A stretch of DNA of 35,104 nt. Source: CAVPDE01 sp964580575 (GTDB lineage: Bacteria; Desulfobacterota; DSM-4660; Desulfatiglandales; HGW-15). Where the stretch lies: assembly GCA_964580575.1 (NCBI GenBank), contig CAZOLJ010000050.1, positions 1 through 35,104 of the forward strand. Reading direction: 5' to 3'. Positions 24,591 through 32,204 of the stretch are shown piece after piece. Every line of letters starts with the position of its first letter. The stretch's first letter is position 1. Position numbers and translations under genes: made by a program. The notes beneath the pieces are model-generated. The model was given only the letters and a program-made list of their open reading frames with translations, was not told where the DNA came from and did no database searches.

Positions 24591-24620
24591 ACTATAAACT
24601 TTCCCTCGAGATTTTGTAAA
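24591..24620 (-). promoter_or_regulatory. Promoter of lepB
   Basis: On the minus strand TTTACA (24615-24620) and TATAGT (24591-24596) are spaced 18 nt apart, each matching 5 of 6. A leader of about 105 nt precedes the TTG start. It contains two similar GGAGGTCTTT segments, the second being the lepB ribosome site. Confidence 0.48.
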
Positions 24621-24833
24621 GGGATTTCTGCTGTCACGGTCCACAGGTTGCTGCACTTTCGTAAAAACCCCCGTGTCTCGCCGACTGAGGCCGATGTTCT
24701 TTTTCTCACAGAAGCAGAATTTCAAGCAAGGCATGGTAAAAAAGGGCACATACAATCTGTTGTGTCAATTTATTCTATTATACACTATATATATACAAAT
24801 TATATCAATTTGAGTTTAATTATCTGAAACTTC
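24621..24833. other. AT-rich divergent regulatory region between lepB and the pilus operon
   Basis: No gene is seen here. The right half (about 24760-24833) is strongly AT-rich (TTATTCTATTATACACTATA, TATATATAC), unlike the GC-rich surroundings. It sits directly upstream of the pilus promoter, so it could act as an UP element or regulator binding region. No clear riboswitch or tRNA is present. Confidence 0.45.
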
Positions 24834-24861
24834 TTGACAAATATGGCCATTTATATATGAT
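24834..24861 (+). promoter_or_regulatory. Strong sigma70-type promoter of the HTH-pilMNOPQ operon
   Basis: TTGACA (24834-24839) and TATGAT (24856-24861) are spaced 16 nt apart. The -35 is perfect and the -10 matches 5 of 6, behind an AT-rich tract. The predicted start near 24868 leaves about 47 nt before the TTG start of the HTH gene. Confidence 0.6.
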
Positions 24862-24914
24862 AATAGGCCAGCTGCTGAGTTTGCGACCAGGAAACCGATA
24901 GTCTGGAGGAAAAA

Positions 24915-25115
24915 TTGCGACAGAACATCGTGAGAGAAATCAGAGAGGAGCTCCTGATGAGCAAGGCAGAGCTGGCCCGGAAGGCGGGGGTGTCCCCCCT
25001 GACCATCGACAGAATTGAAAAGGGCAAGAGCTGCCGTATGGAGACGAGAAGGAAGATCATTCTTGCTCTCGGCTACAAGCTAACTGATAAAGACAGAATT
25101 TTTCCAGAAGATTGA
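24915..25115 (+). CDS. Small XRE-family HTH transcription factor
   Basis: This 66-residue protein is almost only a Cro/CI-type helix-turn-helix: VREIREELLMSKAELARKAG, then VSPLTIDRIEKGKSCRMETR and RKIILALGYKL. It starts with TTG at 24915, supported by GGAGG 5 nt upstream (24905-24909). No ATG is available before the HTH. It ends 13 nt before pilM, so it is the first gene of the pilus operon. It may autoregulate the operon through the AT-rich promoter region. That regulation is inference. The family assignment is clear. Confidence 0.85.
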   Translation: MRQNIVREIREELLMSKAELARKAGVSPLTIDRIEKGKSCRMETRRKIILALGYKLTDKDRIFPED

Positions 25116-25128
25116 CTGAGGGGCGAAT

Positions 25129-26223
25129 ATGCCTACACCCAAAAAAAATCAACTGGTTGGACTGGACATCGGGTCTCACGCGATTAAGCTCGTCGAGATA
25201 GAGGACACAAAAAAAGGTAGGGTTCTGAAGAACTTCGGAATCATCGGCCTGCCGCAGGACGCCATTGTCGAGGGCGCCATCAAAGAGATGGAAGTCGTCT
25301 CCTCTGCGATCAAGACCCTTTACAAGAATTTGAAGATCAAAAACAAGAATGTCGTCACTTCAATTTCAGGATACTCGGTGATCGTAAAAAAGATCAGTAT
25401 TCAGAAACGGGGAGAGGCTGAGCTCGATGCCAGCATCCAGGACGAAGCAGAACAGTATATCCCCTTTGATATCAACGACGTGAACCTTGACTACGAGATC
25501 CTTTCTCTTCCGGGGGAAGAAGGCACTGAAAGAAAAGCGGAAGGGGACAAGGCCGAGAAGGGCCTCATGGACGTGATGCTCGTTGCCGCCAAGAAGGACA
25601 TTGTAGAGGATTATGTGAGTCTTCTTCACCTGACCGGGCTCAATCCGGCCATTTTGGACGTAGACGCCTTTGCGCTCCAGAATGCCTTTGAGCTGAGCAG
25701 CGATAACATCTCCGGATGTTACGCCCTCGTCAATGTGGGAGCCGAAGAACTCGGGATCAACGCAATCAAGAACGGCGTCTCAATTTTCACAAGGGATTCC
25801 TCCTACGGCGGGTACCAGATCAACGAAGCCATCATGTCGAAGTTCGATGTGTCCTATGAGGAGGCGGAGAAGATCAAACTGGGAGGAACCAAGATCGATC
25901 ACAAGGACAAGGAGGCCCTGGAGGAGATTTTCACTTCAGTGATCTCCGGCTGGGTGAATGAAATCAAGCGCGCCCTGGACTTCCTCGCCACCACCTACCC
26001 GGATGAGACCATCGAAAAAATCGTGATCAGCGGGGGTTCCTGCAGATTTCCCGGTTTTCAGAAATACCTCGAACTGGAAACAGAGATTCCCGTCATCGAG
26101 CTAAACCCTTTTGGCAATCTCCAGGTCAATGACAAGACGTTTGATCCCAAGTACCTAACGTATATGGCGCCTCAAGCCGCCATAGCGTTAGGCCTGGCAT
26201 TAAGGAGTATTGGTGACAAATGA
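25129..26223 (+). CDS. pilM: Type IV pilus inner-membrane platform protein PilM
   Basis: This 364-residue actin-fold cytoplasmic protein anchors the PilN/PilO alignment complex. LVGLDIGSHAIKLVEI is the first nucleotide-binding loop, DEAEQYIPFDINDVNLDYEI is typical of PilM, and IVISGGSCRFPGFQKYLE is the adenosine motif. The ATG at 25129 has GAGGGG upstream. Compared with usual PilM there is a charged insertion (GEEGTERKAEGDKAEKG) near residue 130-145. It overlaps pilN by 4 nt (ATGA). Confidence 0.94.
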   Translation: MPTPKKNQLVGLDIGSHAIKLVEIEDTKKGRVLKNFGIIGLPQDAIVEGAIKEMEVVSSAIKTLYKNLKIKNKNVVTSISGYSVIVKKISIQKRGEAELDASIQDEAEQYIPFDINDVNLDYEILSLPGEEGTERKAEGDKAEKGLMDVMLVAAKKDIVEDYVSLLHLTGLNPAILDVDAFALQNAFELSSDNISGCYALVNVGAEELGINAIKNGVSIFTRDSSYGGYQINEAIMSKFDVSYEEAEKIKLGGTKIDHKDKEALEEIFTSVISGWVNEIKRALDFLATTYPDETIEKIVISGGSCRFPGFQKYLELETEIPVIELNPFGNLQVNDKTFDPKYLTYMAPQAAIALGLALRSIGDK

Positions 26224-26807
26224 TACGCATTAATCTCTTGCCCTTCAGGGCAGCCAGGAAAAAGGAGAACATCCGACGGCAGCTCATGATTTACGGGTTG
26301 AGCGTGGTTTTGCTTTTCTGCCTCATGGGGTACACCTTCTTCTACCTCGCGAGCGCCTTGAGCGGACTCAAGGATGAGGAGAAAAGGATACAGGATGAGC
26401 TCAAATCTTATGAGCAAACCATCAAGCGAATTGCGGAGCTCGAGAAGAAGATCAAGGAGATTCGAGCCAAGCTGGAAGTGATACGGGAGCTCGAGAGCAA
26501 CAAGACCGGCCCTGTGCACCTCCTGGACGAGATCGCCCTGGCGGTGCCCAAAGAAAAGCTTTGGTTGAGCAGCATGAAGGAGACCAAAGGCAGCCTGACG
26601 CTCACAGGGACGGCCATGGACAATGAAACGGTTGCTCTTTTTATGACGAACCTTGAGCAGTCGGAACACATATCCAGCGTGGATCTGCAAAGTGCAAAGC
26701 TGAGGGAGATTAAGGAATACAAATTAAATGTTTCGGACTTTGTCCTCGACTGCAAGACCTATGCATTCAAGGAAAAAGCAGAGCCTCCAGCGGCGAAGAA
26801 ACCTTAA
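26220..26807 (+). CDS. pilN: Type IV pilus assembly protein PilN
   Basis: This 195-residue bitopic inner-membrane protein has the N-terminal INLLPFR motif (4-10) that binds PilM. One membrane segment (about 22-46, MIYGLSVVLLFCLMGYTFFY) follows, then a coiled coil (EEKRIQDELKSYEQTIKRIA and on) and a C-terminal periplasmic ferredoxin-like domain (LWLSSMKETKGSLTLTG). It pairs with PilO to bridge the platform to PilP/PilQ. The start overlaps the pilM stop as ATGA, showing coupling. Confidence 0.93.
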   Translation: MIRINLLPFRAARKKENIRRQLMIYGLSVVLLFCLMGYTFFYLASALSGLKDEEKRIQDELKSYEQTIKRIAELEKKIKEIRAKLEVIRELESNKTGPVHLLDEIALAVPKEKLWLSSMKETKGSLTLTGTAMDNETVALFMTNLEQSEHISSVDLQSAKLREIKEYKLNVSDFVLDCKTYAFKEKAEPPAAKKP

Positions 26808-26834
26808 CCCAATCAGCTAGAGGACCGGTGGGAC

Positions 26835-27431
26835 ATGAAGACAGGTGCGTTGTTCGAAAAAGTTGAAAAAATAAAGATGCCCATCAGGATTGCGATCTTT
26901 CTGGGAACCCTTGTCCTTCTGGCAGGGCTGTTTGTCTACTTTGCCTATCTCCCGTATTCCGAAGAGATCGCAAAAACCAGAGAAGAGATCGCCAAACTCC
27001 AGCAGAAGCTCAATCAGGCGGTTGTGCGGGCCAGAGCGCTGAAAAAATTCGAGGCTGAATATGCCGAGGTGGATGCCCAGTTCCAGGAGGCCCTGAAGCT
27101 TCTTCCCAACACCAAGGAGATTCCGAGTCTCCTCAAATCGATCACCCAGCTCGGCACGGATTCCCAGCTGGAGTTCCTCCTTTTCAGCCCTCAGAAAGAA
27201 AGGGCGCAGGACTTTTTCATGGAGATCCCCGTCTCCATTGAGGTGAAGGGGACCTATCATAACGTCGCTGTATTCTTTGACAAAGTGGGGCAGATGGAGC
27301 GGATCGTGAACATCCTGAACGTTTCCATGACTCCACAGAAGGAAAGGTCAACGATCGTAACAGCCCGGTTTGATGCCGTAACCTACAGATTCAAGGGTGA
27401 AACCGATGCAACGTCGCAAGCTAAGAAATAG
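26835..27431 (+). CDS. pilO: Type IV pilus assembly protein PilO
   Basis: This 198-residue bitopic protein has one membrane segment (about 17-39, IRIAIFLGTLVLLAGLFVYF), then a coiled coil (EEIAKTREEIAKLQQKLNQA), LLPNTKEIPSLLKSI and a ferredoxin-like periplasmic domain ending FDAVTYRF. It heterodimerises with PilN. It starts 27 nt after pilN with a GGTGGGAC spacer before the ATG. Its end overlaps the pilP start by 26 nt. Confidence 0.93.
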   Translation: MKTGALFEKVEKIKMPIRIAIFLGTLVLLAGLFVYFAYLPYSEEIAKTREEIAKLQQKLNQAVVRARALKKFEAEYAEVDAQFQEALKLLPNTKEIPSLLKSITQLGTDSQLEFLLFSPQKERAQDFFMEIPVSIEVKGTYHNVAVFFDKVGQMERIVNILNVSMTPQKERSTIVTARFDAVTYRFKGETDATSQAKK

Positions 27432-27948
27432 CCTCTTACCCGTCTTGGTGTTCTCTTTCTTCGCTTCAGGGGCCATGGCCGCTCCGCCTGCGGCGGACGC
27501 GGTTTACAAAGAGCCAAGGCCGCTGAAACAGCTCATTGAAAAGGGTCAGGCGGCTCCGCCCGCTGAAGTCAAGAAAGAGGAGAAAAAGGAACAGGCGAGA
27601 TACACCTATGATCCCACCGGCAAGACGGATCCCTTCAAGTCCTTTATCGCCGAACAGGAAGAGATGGAGGAAAAGGCCAAAAGAAGACCTAAGACGTACT
27701 TGGAGACCCTCGATCTGTCCCAGCTGGAACTGATCGCCATTATCGTTGGGGCCAAGGGCAACTATGCCATGGTGAAGGACTCAAAAGGCACGGGCCATGT
27801 TATCCAGAAAGGCACGTCCATCGGTACCAATGGCGGGTTTGTTGAACGGATTACGGATAAAGAAGTGATTATCCGGGAAGAGTTTAAGGATTTTAAAGGC
27901 ACGGTAAAATACAAAGACATCGCCAAGAAGCTTCCGTCCCTCATGTAG
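27406..27948 (+). CDS. pilP: Type IV pilus assembly protein PilP
   Basis: This 180-residue periplasmic protein links the PilN/PilO complex to the PilQ secretin. A signal peptide (LLPVLVFSFFASGAMA, cut before APP) leads to a proline-rich linker and a C-terminal beta domain: YDPTGKTDPFKSF, LETLDLSQLELIAIIVGAKG, YAMVKDSKGTGHVIQKG. Most PilP proteins are lipoproteins, but no lipobox Cys is seen here. The ATG at 27406 follows AAGGGTGA, and a GTG three codons upstream is the alternative. It lies inside the end of pilO. Confidence 0.92.
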   Translation: MQRRKLRNSLLPVLVFSFFASGAMAAPPAADAVYKEPRPLKQLIEKGQAAPPAEVKKEEKKEQARYTYDPTGKTDPFKSFIAEQEEMEEKAKRRPKTYLETLDLSQLELIAIIVGAKGNYAMVKDSKGTGHVIQKGTSIGTNGGFVERITDKEVIIREEFKDFKGTVKYKDIAKKLPSLM

Positions 27949-28020
27949 TCGGCCCGGAGTTTGAAAGGGCCAGGGTTCAGGAGGAATGGGGACGGGAATT
28001 TAAGACTAAGGAGAAAGTCC

Positions 28021-30414
28021 ATGGGGGAAATGCGGAACCTGTTTAGAAAGGGAGTATTCTCTTTGGCATTTGTCGTAGCGGCAGGGGTTACGTTTTGCGG
28101 ATGCGTAGCCATGGATGTCATTGCCGAGAACCAGGCTGCCACTGAGAAGGCCATAGCCCCAGTGATAGAAGCCATCAACGTGACACCCTCTCAAGAGCAG
28201 ACGGTTGTGGAGTTTGTCAGCTCGGAGCCGGTTTTCTACACGGCCTTCAAGCTCCTGGATCCCCCCAGGGTGGTCCTTGACCTCCGGGGCGTGCCTGGAA
28301 GCGCTTTGCCTCGAGTCAAAGACGTGAACAACGCCGGGGTGAAAGACATTTCTATTGAAGAGGGAAAGACCCAGATGATGACGACGCGGGCGGTCATTAA
28401 CACGACCCTGCCTGTGCTCTATCAGACGGAGCCGAAAGGCAAGGTGATCGTTTTGACCTTGACGCCGGAAAAAACGCTCCCGGCCTCAGTGCAGCCGCTT
28501 GAGAAGAAGACGGCTGCCGGTGAAGGGGCAACCGTCACCCCTTCAGACCCGAGGATTTTCTTCAAAGACACTCCCGGCGCCCTGACTCAGATCCTGGGGA
28601 TTGATTTCACTCTCTTGGATCAGGGCAAATCGCGTCTCATCGTGACCACAGACAAGAAAGCCAAATATGACCTGAACCAGCAGGGGGCCAAAATCCTGGT
28701 CCTCAAGGTGCCCGAAGCGACCATTCCACCCCTGATCATGAGGCACATGGATTCCAAGTACTTTGAAGGCGCTGTCGAGTGGGTCAAGGCTTCGCTGACC
28801 CAGAAGGATGTGGCCATAGCCATCACGCTCAGGGAAAGGGTCCCTTTCCATGTCAAACAGACAGAGAGCGCCATTACCATTGACTTCGGTCCCACAGCCG
28901 TAAAGGCTCCGGAGAGGAAGATTGTGCCTCTTCAGCAAGCCCAGGCTCCTGCTGCACCTCAAGCGCCGGCAGGCCAAGCTCCTGCGGTATCCCTTATGCC
29001 GCTGCAGCAGAGATCCGACCAGCCCGGAGTGATTGCAGTGCAGCCGGGAGCGCTTCCTCCCGCGCACCCGGCGGGCATCCCCGGAATGAAGAAGGACCAC
29101 AAAGGAGCCCCGATGACCATGGACTTCGTCAACGCGGATGTGACGAACATCCTGCGCCTGATCGGCGAAGTCAGCAACCTCAATATCGTCTGGGGTCCTG
29201 AAGTCAAGGGGATCGTCTCCATGAGACTCAAAGATGTGCCCTGGGATCAGGCCCTTGATCTGATCCTGGACAACAACAACTTGGCCAAGCGGGAACAGGG
29301 CAATGTGATTTGGGTGACCACCAAAGCCGCCATGGCTCAGATCGAGGCGGAAGAAAGACGCAAGATCCAGGAATTTGAGGCAAAGGTTGAGGCGGAGAGG
29401 AAAAAGATCATTTCCGAGAAAGAGAAGGAGAAGGAGATGGAGCCTCTCCTGACCGAATACATTCCGGTTGACTTCGCCAAGGCCAGTGAAATTATACCCC
29501 TCCTGGCGGTCAGCGAAACAGGCAAGAGCCGGGGAGGCAAGCTGAGCACGGACAGCCGGACGAATACGATTATCCTTACCGACATCGCCTCCAATGTTCA
29601 GATTGCGAAAGACATCGTCAAACAGTTCGACACCCCGGTCAAGCAGGTGATGATCGAAGCCAGAATTGTGGATGCCACGGATGATTTTATACGGGATTTG
29701 GGCATCCGATGGGATCAGTTCCAGATTAACAAGCGGAGCGATACCACGGTTCCGTGGCCCGCGATGAATGCTCTGGACACCACTCCCACCGACTCCTCAG
29801 TGACACCTCCTTTCCCGACTCCGGGAAGGACCTACAGCCCGACGTTTACCTCCAATGGGCCTTCAGACTGGGCGCCTACTCTGGGGCTTGTTTTCTCCAC
29901 CCTCAGCGGTTCCGGTCTGACCGCACTGGTTCTGGACGCCAAGCTGGCGCTGGCTGAAACCGAAGGCAAGACAAAGATCATTTCCGCACCGAAAGTGATC
30001 GCCATGAACGGCCAGGCCGCCACGATCAGCCGAGGCGACTCCATCATCATTCAGGCCACGGAAAATGTAGCTTCCACGACCATTGACGCGACCCTGTCTC
30101 TGGAAGTGACGCCTACGGTGAGCTACAACAACTTCATCACCATGGACGTGAAGGTGACGGATGACACGGCGCCCACCCAGTTCAGGATCCGGAAGAAGTC
30201 CCTGAACACAAAGCTGATGATCAAGAACGGAGACACGGTGGTGATCGGCGGCATCTATACGGAAAACCAGAGCACCGATGAATCAGGGATTCCCGGCCTG
30301 CGGCGCCTTCCTATCCTGGGATGGCTGTTCAAAGCTCAGCGGGTCACGAACACGAAGACAGAGTTGTTGATTTTCTTGACTCCCTCAGTGCTTGCCTCCA
30401 CTTTTAAATCCTAG
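28021..30414 (+). CDS. pilQ: Type IV pilus secretin PilQ
   Basis: This 797-residue outer-membrane secretin is the channel through which the pilus leaves the cell. A signal sequence ending GVTFCGC leads to two AMIN-like domains (about 55-150, VVEFVSSEPVFYTAFKLL, and about 175-290, for peptidoglycan binding). A Pro/Gln/Ala-rich linker follows, then the N0/STN-like domain (from about 366, MDFVNADVTNILRLIGEVSN) and the secretin core with IISAPKVIAMNGQAATISRG and the terminal GIPGLRRLPILGWLF. The ATG at 28021 is supported by AAGGAG (28008-28013). An upstream TTG is rejected. A Cys-rich signal end may allow lipidation, though the lipobox is not canonical. The stop is 2 nt from the convergent HAD gene. 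Confidence 0.94.
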   Translation: MGEMRNLFRKGVFSLAFVVAAGVTFCGCVAMDVIAENQAATEKAIAPVIEAINVTPSQEQTVVEFVSSEPVFYTAFKLLDPPRVVLDLRGVPGSALPRVKDVNNAGVKDISIEEGKTQMMTTRAVINTTLPVLYQTEPKGKVIVLTLTPEKTLPASVQPLEKKTAAGEGATVTPSDPRIFFKDTPGALTQILGIDFTLLDQGKSRLIVTTDKKAKYDLNQQGAKILVLKVPEATIPPLIMRHMDSKYFEGAVEWVKASLTQKDVAIAITLRERVPFHVKQTESAITIDFGPTAVKAPERKIVPLQQAQAPAAPQAPAGQAPAVSLMPLQQRSDQPGVIAVQPGALPPAHPAGIPGMKKDHKGAPMTMDFVNADVTNILRLIGEVSNLNIVWGPEVKGIVSMRLKDVPWDQALDLILDNNNLAKREQGNVIWVTTKAAMAQIEAEERRKIQEFEAKVEAERKKIISEKEKEKEMEPLLTEYIPVDFAKASEIIPLLAVSETGKSRGGKLSTDSRTNTIILTDIASNVQIAKDIVKQFDTPVKQVMIEARIVDATDDFIRDLGIRWDQFQINKRSDTTVPWPAMNALDTTPTDSSVTPPFPTPGRTYSPTFTSNGPSDWAPTLGLVFSTLSGSGLTALVLDAKLALAETEGKTKIISAPKVIAMNGQAATISRGDSIIIQATENVASTTIDATLSLEVTPTVSYNNFITMDVKVTDDTAPTQFRIRKKSLNTKLMIKNGDTVVIGGIYTENQSTDESGIPGLRRLPILGWLFKAQRVTNTKTELLIFLTPSVLASTFKS

Positions 30415-30416
30415 GG

Positions 30417-31037
30417 CTACGGCAAACCACAAACGCTGGCAATGTCCAGCAGTTGTTCCACATGAAAGGCAGCGTCTAAGTTCCTGTTCTTGTAAGCCAC
30501 GAACGGAACGGACGCTGCCTTTGCTGTTTCAGCGTCCACGGTCGAGTCCCCCACGTAGAGCGCTTGATCCGGCCGGATCGAAAAGAAGTCAAGAATCTTG
30601 AAAAGGGATTCGGGATGGGGCTTTGGTCTTGTCACATCCAGAGAACACACGACGATGTTAAAGGTGTCGGCAAGGTCGTACGACTCGAGCACCTTTCCAA
30701 TCGTGTTGCTTCGGTTCGTGGCCACGGCCAGGCCACACTTAGGCTTTAGCAGGACCAGGAGTTCCCTCAGTCCCGGCTCCGGGACCATATCCTGGATAAA
30801 GGGGGTATAGTCCATCTGGAACCGGTAGGCCAGGGCTTGTTCCAGGTAGGGGGTGCCCCTGAAGATGTAGCGAACCGACTCATCGGCCGTAGCCATGTGG
30901 ATGTAGGCCACCTGTTCGTCCCTGAGCAAAGGAAGCCCGAAATGGGAGAGCAGGTGGTTGTAAAAATTGATGTTGGACCGGCGCGAGTCAAACATCACGC
31001 CGTCGCAATCAAAGATTACCGCTGCGAATGAATTCAC
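30417..31037 (-). CDS. HAD-superfamily phosphatase (phosphoglycolate phosphatase-like)
   Basis: This protein of about 206 residues has all HAD motifs: FDCDGVMFDS (nucleophile Asp, motif I), ATNRS (motif II), Lys in TRPKPHP (motif III) and YVGDSTVDAETAKAA (motif IV). The helical cap between motifs I and II fits the Gph/PhnX-like subgroup. The substrate is not readable, but a small phosphorylated metabolite is likely. Its GTG start (31035-31037) has no Shine-Dalgarno. A TATAAT (31042-31047) lies only 4 nt upstream with TTGTTC 18 nt farther back, so the message may have almost no leader. A TTG just before the GTG is an alternative start. Confidence 0.85.
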   Translation of the reverse strand: MNSFAAVIFDCDGVMFDSRRSNINFYNHLLSHFGLPLLRDEQVAYIHMATADESVRYIFRGTPYLEQALAYRFQMDYTPFIQDMVPEPGLRELLVLLKPKCGLAVATNRSNTIGKVLESYDLADTFNIVVCSLDVTRPKPHPESLFKILDFFSIRPDQALYVGDSTVDAETAKAASVPFVAYKNRNLDAAFHVEQLLDIASVCGLP

Positions 31038-31122
31038 CAAAATTATAGTCCAACTCTGGAAGTGCGAACAAAATAATTGCCTTTGGGCGGAGAGTTCGGT
31101 TTCGTTTCCGGACACGACGAGG

Positions 31123-31252
31123 GCACAAAGGTGCAAAGAAAGGGACAAAGGGACAAAGGGACAAAGATGCAAAGGGTAAAGACAAAAAAGAAATTTTCTG
31201 CTTTGTCCCTCTGTGCCTTTGTGCCTGTCTTCATCTGTCCCTTAGTCCCTGT
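31123..31252. repeat. Low-complexity GGGACAAA repeats with an inverted arm
   Basis: The left part repeats GGGACAAA three times (31142-31166) between similar CACAAAGG and GCAAAGGG units. The right part (31200-31252) has inverted counterparts TTTGTCCC, CCTTTGTG and CTGTCCCTTAGTCCCTGTC. The arms could fold into a long imperfect hairpin between rpsU and the HAD gene. No gene is supported here. Confidence 0.6.
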
Positions 31253-31254
31253 CG

Positions 31255-31443
31255 TTAGTACACCTTTCTCATTCTCTTGCGGCGCCGCTTTGCGGCCTTG
31301 GCCTGTTTTTTCTTTCTCTGAACGCTCGGCTTGTCATAGAAGCGGCGTTCCTTGATCTCAGAAAAGAATCCTTCTTTGGTGAGCTTTTTCTTGAGATCCC
31401 TAATGGCTTTTTCGATCTGGTTATCCTGAACCACGACTTTCAT
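31255..31443 (-). CDS. rpsU: 30S ribosomal protein S21
   Basis: This 62-residue basic protein, MKVVVQDNQIEKAIRDLKKK then REFYDKP-like RRFYDKPSVQRKKKQAKAA, matches bS21, which sits near the 3' end of 16S rRNA and helps mRNA base-pairing. The ATG has AAGGA 5 nt upstream. It stands alone here, without the dnaG/rpoD genes that follow it in many proteobacteria. Confidence 0.96.
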   Translation of the reverse strand: MKVVVQDNQIEKAIRDLKKKLTKEGFFSEIKERRFYDKPSVQRKKKQAKAAKRRRKRMRKVY

Positions 31444-31574
31444 ATGTCCTTCTTTCTAGCAGGGTTTTTTCAGCATCCTGCCGCTAAGTGGTTGGGCATG
31501 TATATTTGATGCACTCGCAAAAAGTCTTCCAAACCGTTGCCCCGGCCAAAGCCGTGGGCCAGAACTCCTTGGAA

Positions 31575-31608
31575 GGACTGGATTCCCGCGCAGGCGGGAA
31601 TCCAGTCC
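31575..31608. repeat. REP-like palindrome upstream of rpsU
   Basis: A perfect 15-bp inverted repeat, GGACTGGATTCCCGC and GCGGGAATCCAGTCC, surrounds a 4-nt loop (GCAG). The core ATTCCCGCxxxxGCGGGAAT is a motif widely dispersed in bacterial genomes. It lies between the ncRNA terminator and rpsU. Confidence 0.75.
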
Positions 31609-31620
31609 AGGTGCCTCCTT

Positions 31621-31663
31621 CAAAAACGAAAAAAGCACCCCGAGACTCGTCTAGGGATGCTTT
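31621..31663 (-). terminator. Rho-independent terminator of the structured RNA
   Basis: On the minus strand AAAGCATCCC (31663-31654) pairs with GGGGTGCTTT (31641-31632) in a 10-bp stem with one T-G wobble and a 12-nt loop. The T-rich tail TTTCGTTTTT follows. The only upstream unit on this strand is the candidate RNA gene. Confidence 0.7.
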
Positions 31664-31699
31664 CGTGGCATTGCCTTCTCAATAAATTACACGATCACT

Positions 31700-31903
31700 C
31701 TCCTACCTGTTCGCGAAGAGATGGGAAGGCACAGAAGCATCCGGACGGCTGAAGAACGAGTCTATGAAACCGATGTGCTTTACGGTCGGATCATGATTGC
31801 CAATAGCCTCGGTTATGGGAATCACCCCCTTTTCCCAGCCCCACACCAAAGGGCATCTCCGAAGAAATAAGGTGAACAAGCGCTTCAAAAAGGGCTCAAT
31901 ATA
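31700..31903 (-). ncRNA. Probable structured small RNA, candidate 6S RNA
   Basis: The region has a strong promoter (31910-31942) and a terminator (31621-31663) but no convincing gene. CUUGUUC (31880-31874) can pair with GAACAGG (31712-31706), and further in GAGAUG (31859-31854) pairs with CAUCUC (31723-31718), giving a closed rod. Inner hairpins include GGGAA...UUCCC and AACCGA...UCGGUU. The ~185-nt length and GAGAUG/CAUCUC closing stem resemble 6S RNA, which binds RNA polymerase holoenzyme, but the conserved open bubble could not be confirmed by eye. A 67-residue ORF also covers the region; I judge it spurious. Exact ends are uncertain. Confidence 0.5.
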
Positions 31904-31909
31904 CAAAAT

Positions 31910-31942
31910 ATTATATATAAAAAAACCGATGCCTCATGTCAA
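31910..31942 (-). promoter_or_regulatory. Promoter of the candidate 6S-like RNA
   Basis: On the minus strand TTGACA (31937-31942) is followed by a T-run and an AT-rich -10 region. TATATA (31912-31917) is at 19 nt spacing, and TATAAT (31910-31915) at 21 nt. Transcription would begin near 31903. The exact -10 is ambiguous. Confidence 0.52.
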
Positions 31943-31995
31943 GATCTTTCTTGGCTCTTGGCTCAGGCTCCGCCAGCGTCAAAAAATTGAAGCAA

Positions 31996-32095
31996 NNNNN
32001 NNNNNNNNNNNNNNNNNNNNNNNNNNNNNNNNNNNNNNNNNNNNNNNNNNNNNNNNNNNNNNNNNNNNNNNNNNNNNNNNNNNNNNNNNNNNNNN
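31996..32095. other. Assembly gap of 100 N
   Basis: Exactly 100 undetermined bases, a conventional placeholder for a scaffold join. The true distance and content between the RNA gene and the rlmD terminator are unknown, so linkage across the gap is less certain than elsewhere. Confidence 0.99.
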
Positions 32096-32101
32096 AAGCA
32101 C

Positions 32102-32133
32102 GAAAAAGGCCAAAGGGTTTATCAACCCCTTTT
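32102..32133 (-). terminator. Terminator downstream of rlmD
   Basis: On the minus strand AAAAGGGGTT and AAACCCTTT form a hairpin (32133-32112) with a small loop. GGCCTTTTTC follows as a T-rich tail. It lies about 70 nt after the rlmD stop. Confidence 0.55.
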
Positions 32134-32204
32134 CTTTCCTGTCTTGCCACTTTCGTGTTTGCTTTTTGGTTTTCTTCAACTGATTGCTGGTCACTGCTCA
32201 CTGA

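Noticed and set aside
24481..24600. c-di-GMP riboswitch (GEMM) upstream of the pilus operon
   Set aside because: A GCAAAG and nearby hairpins caught the eye, but the conserved GEMM segments and receptor are missing, and the region is the lepB leader on the other strand.
31703..31906. 67-codon minus-strand frame over the RNA gene
   Set aside because: No family recognised and no ribosome site; start lies at the predicted transcript start. Promoter, pairing and terminator fit an RNA gene better, though this is not proven.
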